Source: Megaustenia siamemsis
Taxonomy: Eukaryota; Mollusca; Gastropoda; Stylommatophora; Ariophantidae
Direction: 5' to 3'
Length of the DNA: 64,000 bases
NCBI GenBank assembly: GCA_032433765.1
Contig: JAVIAB010000159.1
Location: 60,617,043-60,681,042 of the forward strand
In this document: positions 55,736 to 64,000 of the stretch, piece by piece
Layout: each line of letters begins with the position of its first letter
How positions within the stretch are numbered: the first letter of the stretch is position 1
Position numbers and translations under genes: made by a program
The notes under the pieces: model-generated
What the model was told of the DNA's origin: nothing
The model's database searches: none
What the model saw: the letters and a program-made list of their open reading frames with translations, nothing else

Positions 55736-58700
55736 CTACTCCCCACCCGCGACATTCTTTCATCTACTTCATCTGTTCCTCAACGACTTTCTCCCTCGTT
55801 TGCTTCATCTATTCCCCACTCCATACCAGCCTCTTCTGCTTCGTTTACTCCCATCCACTACCTTCTCTCTTATTCTTCATCTACTCCCAGCCTCATGTCG
55901 ACCCTCTTCTTCTACATCCATTCCCCACACTCTACCATCCATTTTCTACATCCATTCCCCACACTCTATCATCCATCTTCTACATCCATTCTTCACCCTC
56001 TACCTTCCCTCTTCTACATTAATTCCCACTCTCTACCTTCCCTGTTTTACATAAATTCACCATCCTCTACCTTCCCTCTCCTGCTACATCCATACCAACC
56101 CTCTGCCTTCCCTCATCTACATTCATACCCCACTCTCTACCTTCTCTCTTAATCTATATGCATTCGCTAATCTCTACCTTCCGTCTTCTAAATCAATTCC
56201 CCACCCTCTATTTCTTCTTCATCCATTCCCCACCTGTAACTCACCGTTTTCTACATGCAATCCCCATCTTCTACCTTCTCTCTTCCTCATCCATTCTCCG
56301 CACGCTACCTTCCCTCTTCGTCTACATCCATTCCCCACCCTCTAACTTACCTCTTTTACATCCATTCTACACATTCAACCTTCCCTCTTCTACAATCATT
56401 CCCCACCCTCTACCTTCTTTCATCTACATCCATTCTACACATTCTACATTCCCTCTTCTACATCAATTCCCACCCTCTTCATTCCATCTTCATCTTCATC
56501 CATTCCCCACTACCTACCTCCCATCCTCTACATCAATTCCCCATCCTCTACCTTCCCTCTTCTTCTATACCAATTTCTCAACCTCAATCTTTCCTCTTCT
56601 ACAAGCATTCTCAAAACTGCACTTTCCCTCTCCTACATCGATACCCCAACCTCTGCCTTCACTTTTCTACATCAATTCCCAAAACTCTACAGCCCCTCTT
56701 CTAAATCCTTTCCCCATCCTCTACCTTCCCTCTTCTACCTCCATTCTCCACCATCTACTTTACCTCTTTATAGTACATCAATTTCCAATTATCTACCTTT
56801 CCTTAACTTTTTCAACAATTTCCCACCGTCAACTTTCGTTTACATCCATTCCCCTACCCCTACCTTCCCACTTCTACATTAATTCCTCACACTCTACCTT
56901 ACCTTTTTTACATCCATTCCCCACCCTCTACCTTCCCTCTTCTACATCCATTCTACACAATGTACCTTCCCGCACCTTCTTCAACCATTCCCCACTATCC
57001 ACCTCCCATCTTCTACATCCATTCCCCATCCTTTACTTTCGCTCTTCTTCTACATCCTTTCCCCATCATCTAACTTCCCTTTTCTTCTACACCAATTCAC
57101 CATTATCTACCATCCTTCTTATTCTACATCCATCCCCCACGTTCTACACTCCCTCATCTATATCCATTACCCATGCTCTATCTTCCCTATTCTTCTACAT
57201 CACTTCTCTATCATCTACCTTCCCTCTACTAAGTCCATTCCCCACCCACAGCCTGCCTTCTTCTTCTACATCCATTCCACATCCTTTACCTTCGCTTTCC
57301 AACATCTATTCCCAGTTCTATAACTTCCATCTTCTTCTATATATATTCATCACTATCTACATTCCCTCTTCGACATCCATTCCCCAACGACGACCTTCCC
57401 TCTTTTACATCAATTCTCCACCCTCTACCTTCCCTCTTCTTCATCCATTACCCATCTTCTATCTGCCCTCTTCTTCTACACCCATTCCTCAACCTCTATC
57501 TTCCCTCTTCTACATTAATTCCCCACCCTCTACCTTCCCTCTTCTACATACATTCCACATCATCTAGCCTCCATCTTCTACCTTCTTTCCCTCCCCCCAC
57601 CTTCCCTCTTCTTCAACCCTTTCCCATCATCTACCCTCCCTATTTACATCCATTCCCCATCTCTATAACTTACCTCTTCTTCTACATCCATTTCCCATCC
57701 TCTAACTTCCCTCTTCTTCTACATCCATTCCCCACCCTTTATCTTCTCTATTCTATTTCCATTACTCATCATCTACTTTCCCTCTTCTTCTACCTTCATT
57801 CCCCATTACCCACCTTCGCTTTTCTACACCTATTTCCCATCCTATACATTCCCTCTTCTTCCTCTTCCATTCCCTATCCTCAACCTTCCCTTTTCTGCTA
57901 CATCTATTCGCCAACCTCTACCTTCCGTCTTCTACATCCATTCTCCCTATTCTACCTTTCCTCTTCTTTAAATATATTCTCCATCATCTACTTTATCTGT
58001 TCTACATCCATTCCCCATCCTCTACCCCCCCCACTTCTCCTACATCCCCACCCTCTACATTCCCTCTTTTTCTACATCTATTCCCCATAATCTATCTTCC
58101 CATTTCTTCTTCAATTCGTCAACTTCTACCTTCCCTTTTCTTCTACATCCTTTCCCTACTCTCTGCCTGCCTTCTTCTTCTACATCCATTCCCCAACGAT
58201 GACCTACCCTCTTCAACATCATGTTCACACCCTCTGCATTCACTTTTCTACATCTATTAACCATCACCTACCTTCCCTCTTCCACATCATTTCCCCATCC
58301 TCTACATACCATCTACGGCATCCAGTTCCCTTATTATACTTTCCCTCTTCTTCTACATCCTTTCACCATCATCTAACATCCATTTTCTTCTACATCAATT
58401 CACCATCAGCTGCCATCCTTCTTATTCTACATCCATCTCTCACGTTCTACATTTCCTCTTCTATATTCATTACCCATAATCTACCTTCCCTCTTCTGCTA
58501 CAATCATTCCCATTCGTCTATCTTCCGTCTTCTAAATTCATTCCCCACCCACTACATTCTCTATTTTTCTATACCAATTCCTCAATATCTATCTTCACTC
58601 TTCTACAACCATTCCCCACCCTCCACTTTCCCTCTTCTACTTCCTTACCCCAACATCTACCTTCATTATCCTACAACTATTCTCCACCCACTACATTCCC

Positions 58701-59884
58701 TCTTTAACATCTATTCATCTACCTTCCCTAATCCACATTCCTTTCCAATTCTCTAAATACTATCATCTGCATCCATTCCCCTCCGTCTACTTTCTCTATT
58801 CTTCCACTTCCGTTCCCTATCATCTATCTTCCGTCTTCTAATTCCATTCCCCACCCACTGCCCTCCTTCGTCTACATTCATTCCACATCTTTTACCTTCG
58901 ATTTTCCACATCCATTTCCAATCCTATAATTTCCCTCTTCTTCTACACCCAATCGTCACCTTCTATCTTCCCTATTCTTCTACATCCATTTATCACCCTC
59001 TACTTTCCCTTTTCTACATCCATTTCTCACATTCTGCCTTCCCACTTCTACGTCCATTCCCAACGACGACCTTCCCTCTTTTACATCAATTCACCATCCT
59101 CTACTTTCCGTATTCTTCATCTATTCCCCATCCTCTACGTTCCCTCTTGTACATCCCCTCCGAACCCTCTACCTGCACTCTTCTTCTTCATCCATTTCCC
59201 ACCTTCAACTTTCCCCTCTTCTACATCCAAATCCCAACTTCTACATTACCTCTTCTTCATCAAATCCTCACCCTCTAGATTCCCTCTTCTACATCCATTA
59301 CACAACCTCTACCATATCTCTTCTACATCAATTCCCCACCTTCTATCTTCCCTCTTTTACATCCATTCCCCTACTTCTACCTTCCGTCTTCAACACCAAT
59401 TTCCTTTACGCTACCTTCCCTCTTCTTCTACATCCATTCCCCACCTTCTACCTTCCCTCTTCTTTTACATCCATTCCCTATCCTCTAACTTCAGTCTTTT
59501 TCAACATCCATTCATCACAATGGACGTTCCCTCTTCTACTTCCATTCCTCATCCTCTACTTTCCCTCTTTTTCTACCTTCATCCCCATTCTCTTCCTTCC
59601 CTCTTCAACATTCATTCACCACCCTCTACCTTCGCGTTTCTACAACCATTCCCAATCTTATACCTTCCCTCTTCTTCTTCATCCATTCCCCATACTCTAC
59701 CTTCATCTTCTTCTACATCTATTCACCATCCTCTACCTTCCGTCTTCTTCTACATCCGTTCTCCATCTTCTACATTCCCCTCTTCTATAAGATCCATTCT
59801 CCATCCTCTACTTTCCCTGTGCTACATCCATTCCACACCCTCTATATTCCATCTTTTTCATTACCCATACCCCAATCTCTACTT

Positions 59885-60470
59885 TCCTTCTTCTACTACA
59901 TCCATTTATCACGCTCTACCTTCCCTCTTCAACATCCATTTATCACGCTCTACCTTCCCTCTTCAACATCCATTTATCACGCTCTACCTTTCCTCTTCTA
60001 CATCCATTTATCACGCTCTACCTTCCCTCTTCTACATCCATTTATCACGCTCTACCTTCCCTCTTCTACATCCATTTATCACGCTCTACCTTCCCTCTTC
60101 TACATCCATTTATCACGCTCTACCTTCCCTCTTCTACATCCATTTATCACGCTCTACCTTCCCTCTTCTACATCCATTTATCACGCTCTACCTTCCCTCT
60201 TCTACATCCATTTATCACGCTCTACCTTCCCTCTTCTACATCCATTTATCACGCTCTACCTTCCCTCTTCTACATCCATTTATCACGCTCTACCTTCCCT
60301 CTTCTACATCCATTTATCACGCTCTACCTTCCCACTTCTACATCCATTTATCACGCTCTACCTTCCCTCTTCTACATCCATTTATCACGCTCTACCTTCC
60401 CACTTCTACATCCATTTATCACGCTCTACCTTCCCTCTTCTACATCCATTTATCACGCTCTACTTTCCCT
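59885..60470. repeat. 34-bp homogeneous sub-array
   Basis: About 17 nearly identical copies of CATTTATCACGCTCTACCTT plus CCCTCTTCTACATC. Differences are single bases (for example CCCACTTC in two units). It is much younger than the surrounding diverged units. Confidence 0.95.
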
Positions 60471-61539
60471 CTTCTTCTACATCCATTTCCCCACATCTAC
60501 CTTTCCTCTTGTTCTTCCATTCCCCATCCTCTCCCTTCCCTCTTCTTGTATATCTATTGACCAACCTATATATCCAATCTACTACATCAATTCCCAATCC
60601 TTATCCTTCACTCTTCTACATCCATTCCCCATCCTCTACCTTCCATTTTCTACATCCATTCCCCATCCTTTAATTTCTCTCTTCTACATCCATTCCCCAA
60701 CATCTTCCTTCCCTCGTCAACATCTACCGTCCCTCTTCTACATCCATACCACTTCCTCTACTTTCCCTCTTCTACATGCATTCCCCACCCTCTACCTTCT
60801 CTTTTCTACATGCATTCCCCACCCTATACATTCCCTCTTCTACATGCATTCCCCAACATCTACCTTCCCTATTCTACATCCATTCCCCATCCTCTACCTT
60901 CCCTCTTCTACATCCATTCCACAACCTCTAACTTCCCTCTTCTACTTCATGATTTCCCACCCCTACCTTTCTCTTTCACTTCATCTATTCCTCAACCCTA
61001 CCTTCCACTTCTACTTTATCTACTGCCCACCCTCTATCGTCCCTCTTCTACTTCATCTATTCCACTCCCCTAACTCCCACTTCTACTTCATCTATTCCCC
61101 TCCCCTACCTCCCACTTCTACTTTATCTACTGCCTACCCTCTATCGTCCCTCTTCTACTTCATCTATTCCCCTCCCCAATCTCCCACTTCTACATTATCT
61201 ACTGCCCACCCTCTATCGTCCCTCTTCTACTTCATCTATTCCTCACCACATACATTTCTCAAAGAAACGATCGGATGAGAGAACCATGTTTGTTGATAGA
61301 TCCATCCTCTGCCCCAAATTACTTCTATGAAGTTTACATTTAAATTGTCACCAACCCTAAAATGCTATCAAGATAAAATGGTCACTGTGGGTCAACGTCT
61401 TTATAACAAGCGTGAATCAGACACAATTTATGTGTTTGTTTCACAAAATGCGAGTCTATATTCTATCAATTAACTCTTTCCGTACGTAAACTTTTTATCA
61501 ACGCAACGGAAGGGATTTCAAGGGCAACATTTTTGATCT

Positions 61540-62020
61540 TCTTCTACTTTCCTTCCTCATCTGCCTTTCAGCGTCGAGAGGAGATATAATTTGCGGTCTT
61601 TTGCTCTTCTGTTCGCCTCTGCTGCTGTTATGTTTCCTAGTGCTTCTAATATTACATCGATCCATCTTTTTCGTGGTCGACCCTTGGGTCTGGTGTTCTC
61701 ACAACGTTTGTTGAAGGCTCGTTGTGTTGTGTTTTGAACTTTCTGCCTTGTCACGTGGCCAAACCATTTTATCTGTTGTTTCCTTGTATGTTCTATGGCG
61801 GGGACTATTCATAGCTTTTTTCTCAGTTCTTCATTTCTGATCTTATCTCTCAGACTGTTTTCTGTCATTCGTCTAACACATTTCATCTCTGTAGAGGTCA
61901 TTTTTCTTATTGTTCTTGCATCTAGGGTCCAGGTCTGGCATTGGTAGCCCAACGTTGGGATGAAGATTGTATTGTATAGTGCTCGTTTTGCCTCCAGAGT
62001 TATTTCCTTGTCGGACAATT
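61540..62020 (-). mobile_element. LINE family C, C-terminal fragment
   Basis: The minus strand reads EITLEAKRALYNTIFIPTLG, QCQTWTLDARTIRK and EMKCVRRMTENSLRDKIR, then after a frameshift GRPRKRWIDVILEALGN and AEANRRAKDRKLYLLSTLKG. The last frame ends at a normal stop (61557), then a GAAGTAGAAGAAG tail. The upstream end is cut by a SINE. Confidence 0.88.
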
Positions 62021-62285
62021 AAAAAAAAAAAAAAAAGTAAAGTACTCCCGTCACGCCAAGTGGCGTATAGGGAATATGGTGTTAGTGACCATAAATTTTA
62101 CAGACCTTCGGCACATGATTTTTGGGGTAATGTGGTCGGTATTACGCCCGTGCCGCTTTAATTTTCCCAGATAAAAATCCGGTACCCATTAAAGGCTGGG
62201 TGAACCCGGAAGCCGTCGGTTGGGATCGAACCCTACCTCTTGTCCTTTGTAGTCTAGTTCACTAACCACTGAGCTATCGCGGCTC
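62021..62285 (-). mobile_element. tRNA-derived SINE, single head
   Basis: Minus strand copy of the element at 52009-52266: head with box A GATAGCTCAGTGG and box B GGTTCGATCCC, and the same body and tail. The 3' end is a T16 run (seen as A16 at 62021-62036). Confidence 0.9.
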
Positions 62286-62735
62286 TTGTTGTACAAAAGT
62301 GGTGATAATTGTTGATGGTTTTAAGAATTAATCTACATATTTATATTTATCTAACATATAACATATTATATATGAATTTTTAGATAATTGAACAAGGTAT
62401 TAGATTTCATCAATACAAAGATGATACAAGACATCTAACCACCTCTTTGCTCAGCAGCGAGGCCCGGCTTGAAACGTCAATTACTCATCGATGAAAAAAA
62501 TAGGAGTACCATTGAAGTAGGAGTTATCTACCTGTGCGGCGAGGGACCCATGTGCACACGGCTGCCAGAGAAAAACGGATTAATACGCAAAATTCAGTTT
62601 CTAGTCTCTAGGGACTTCGTCAGAGGTAAAAACTGGCGAACGAAAAAAAACATCTAAAAAGAATATAATTTTTATGATGGTTCACATTAATCAAATTGAG
62701 AGTGGCGCACTATGCGGCGAAACGTACAGAAAGAG
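62286..62735. other. No gene recognised (right part of the TTAA element)
   Basis: AT-rich left half, then ordinary sequence with a short open frame (62469-62657) lacking known features. It ends with ACTATGCGGCGAAACGTACA plus the terminal repeat. Confidence 0.4.
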
Positions 62736-62794
62736 TTAAAAGACATATAAGATATTATCTCTGAGTTTTTAAAACCATCAACGTTTTCTGGCTA

Positions 62795-63165
62795 TTCTCA
62801 CCATCATTATAATACTATATACCGCTTGAGGTAGACATTCATGTCCCTCCACAATCTTCTATCTACCGTGCATCGTATCAGTTCTGTTGTTGAATGTTTT
62901 TCTCGCAATAACACCAAGCTATACAGTATTATCTCTCTTTGTCCTCCACAATCTCTTCTTCCCTGTATTTTGCCAGTTGTAACCAAGTATTCTAACTTTC
63001 CTCTTCTCATGATGTGCCCGAAAAATGTTGACTGTTTTTTTCTGATATCTAAGAAGGTTCCTTGTTGTGTTGGCCTCTATGAGAATTTCCTCTTTGGTCT
63101 TTCTAGCTGTCCAGGAAACTTTCAAAATTCTTCAAAGAAACCCCATCTCTGTGCCCTCTAATCGA
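62795..63165 (-). mobile_element. LINE family A, 3' fragment
   Basis: The minus strand reads KVSWTARKTKEEILIEANTT, MRRGKLEYLVTTGKIQGRRD and RRLWRDM in two frames, with the trimer tail decayed to CACCATCATTATAA near 62800. The next 125 bases (63166-63290) contain two copies of GAACTATTCTACTGATCA(C/T)AT. Confidence 0.87.
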
Positions 63166-63364
63166 AAACTATTCTACTGATCACATTAGACTGGGTTCAT
63201 GTGTACACCCAATCGCCTTTTTAGTTTAAGTGAACTATTCTACTGATCATATAAGACTGGGTTAATGCCCAAAACTAATAGCATTTTATGTCAAACAATA
63301 CTATATATGATAACTCAGGTTGTTATCCATTTTGGAAGAAAGACAACCTGACGTAGTAATGAGC

Positions 63365-63862
63365 GCATTATAAAAATATACCAGAGGTGAAATAAAATAT
63401 ATGATGCGTCCATAATATACCAGAGGTGAAATCAAAGATATGATACTTCCATAATATACCAGAGGTGAAATCAAAGATATGATACTTCCATAATATACCA
63501 GAGGTGGAACCAAAGATATGATACTTCCATAATATACCAGAGGTGAAATCAAAGATATGATACTTCCATAATATACCAGAGGTGAAATCAAAGATATGAT
63601 ACTTCCATAATATACCAGAGGTGAAATCAAAGATATGATACTTCCATAATATACCAGAGGAGAAATCAAAAATGCGGTACGACCATAATATACCAGAGGT
63701 GAAATCAAAGATATGATACTTCCATAATATACCAGAGGAGAAATCAAAGATGCGGTACGACCATAATATACCATAGGTGAAATCAAATATATGGCTCTTC
63801 CATAATATACCAGAGGTGAAATCAAATATATGGCTCTTCCATAATATACCAGAGGTGAAGTC
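63365..63862. repeat. 39-bp minisatellite
   Basis: About 12-13 copies of CATAATATACCAGAGGTGAA plus ATCAAAGATATGATACTTC, with a GCGGTACGAC variant in two units. Open frames on the minus strand follow the 13-codon period and are not genes. Confidence 0.95.
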
Positions 63863-63865
63863 AAA

Positions 63866-64000
63866 GAATAGCAAAATGTTACATCTTCTCAATATTCCTA
63901 TATGGTGCTGAAACATGGACATTAGACAAGAAAACAGAACAGAGAATTGAAGCCTTTGAAATGTGGATATATAGAAGAATAGGTAGAATTGGATGGAACG
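63866..64000 (+). mobile_element. LINE family B fragment at the window edge
   Basis: Matches 47985-48110 and the minus-strand copy at 41390-41525: frames equivalent to FSIFLYGAETWTLD and FEMWIYRRIGRIGW. It begins flush with the 39-bp array and runs out of the window. Confidence 0.85.

Larger units (their letters stand above)
55061..61270. repeat. 6.2-kb pyrimidine-rich, G-poor minisatellite
   Basis: Diverged tandem units of about 32-37 bp with the theme CTACCTTCCCTCTTCTACAT plus CCATTCCCCACCCT. The plus strand is almost free of G throughout. Frames of up to 469 residues stay open because TAG, TGA and TAA rarely form. They are rich in S, P, L, F and H and I do not call them genes. Ends grade into ordinary sequence. 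Confidence 0.95.
61474..62735. mobile_element. piggyBac-like TTAA element with nested LINE and SINE
   Basis: Bounded by TTAA at 61470-61473 and 62736-62739. Inverted termini read CTCTTTCCGTACGT and CTCTTTCTGTACGT (13 of 14 match). TTAA target duplications and 13-19-bp termini are known for piggyBac transposons. No transposase is present. About 60 bp at the left and 450 bp at the right would belong to the element itself; the middle is a LINE C fragment and a SINE. Confidence 0.5.

Noticed and set aside
56158..57567. 469-residue open frame and similar long frames at 55412-56152 and 59520-60560
   Set aside because: They lie in a G-poor tandem repeat where stop codons seldom form. Composition is low-complexity and several frames are open at once, with no domain or start context.

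Overview
This window looks like intergenic, repeat-dominated DNA from an invertebrate animal. A mollusc would fit best, judging by the mix of tRNA-derived SINEs and several LINE families, but this is an inference and the host is not proven. There is no bacterial or organellar gene order and no intact host gene. Nearly all recognisable protein sequence is decayed non-LTR retrotransposon (LINE), and nearly everything else is tandem repeat. I use working labels for the LINE families. A: RT with YADDTVLIAE, 3' ends in GATGAT-type trimers. B: a relative of A with KAFxxIHHNQL. C: 3' ends reading EANRRAK.R.LYL. D: APE endonuclease plus DLDFADD RT. I: RT with FADDILVY and an RNase H domain. R: FMDD RT with a possible PD-(D/E)XK-like C-terminus. 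F: a partial endonuclease/RT copy.

Layout. 1-4258: family A copies, a 23-bp minisatellite and a 545-bp (TATAG)n tract. 4259-11310: a 23/27-bp minisatellite of about 7 kb, interrupted by a two-headed tRNA-SINE with a perfect 14-bp target duplication and by a unique 330-bp insert. 11631-13690: a 33-bp minisatellite split by an RNase-H LINE. 13756-16675: LINE remnants, a 135-bp tandem repeat and a degraded SINE. 16745-19620: a 28-bp repeat, then an AT-rich 33-bp repeat split by stacked LINE fragments.

20795-31314 is the most remarkable object. It is a 10.5-kb, almost perfect palindrome inserted in a family A LINE with a 6-bp target duplication (AACAGT). Its ends read AGTAGT...ACTACT. Each arm carries the C-terminal end of a protein-primed family B DNA polymerase of Polinton/Maverick type, a CCAAT-box cluster and three different tandem arrays. 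I interpret it as a fold-back derivative of a Polinton.

31951-31999 may be the signal-peptide exon of a host gene on the minus strand. 33043-38775 is a family R LINE in which two stretches of coding sequence have been amplified into minisatellites (62 bp x about 42, and 38-39 bp x about 8). 38820-54595 is a dense pile of LINE fragments around a split TCAT-rich minisatellite, with one SINE nested in a LINE. 55061-61270 is a 6.2-kb minisatellite almost lacking G on the plus strand. 61474-62735 is a piggyBac-like TTAA element interrupted by a LINE and a SINE. The window ends with family A and B fragments around a 39-bp repeat.

Overall, LINEs and minisatellites are intimately mixed. Most of the large arrays are split by or fused to a LINE, and two arrays grew from LINE coding sequence. 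The palindrome is a DNA-transposon/virus-like derivative laid over this background.
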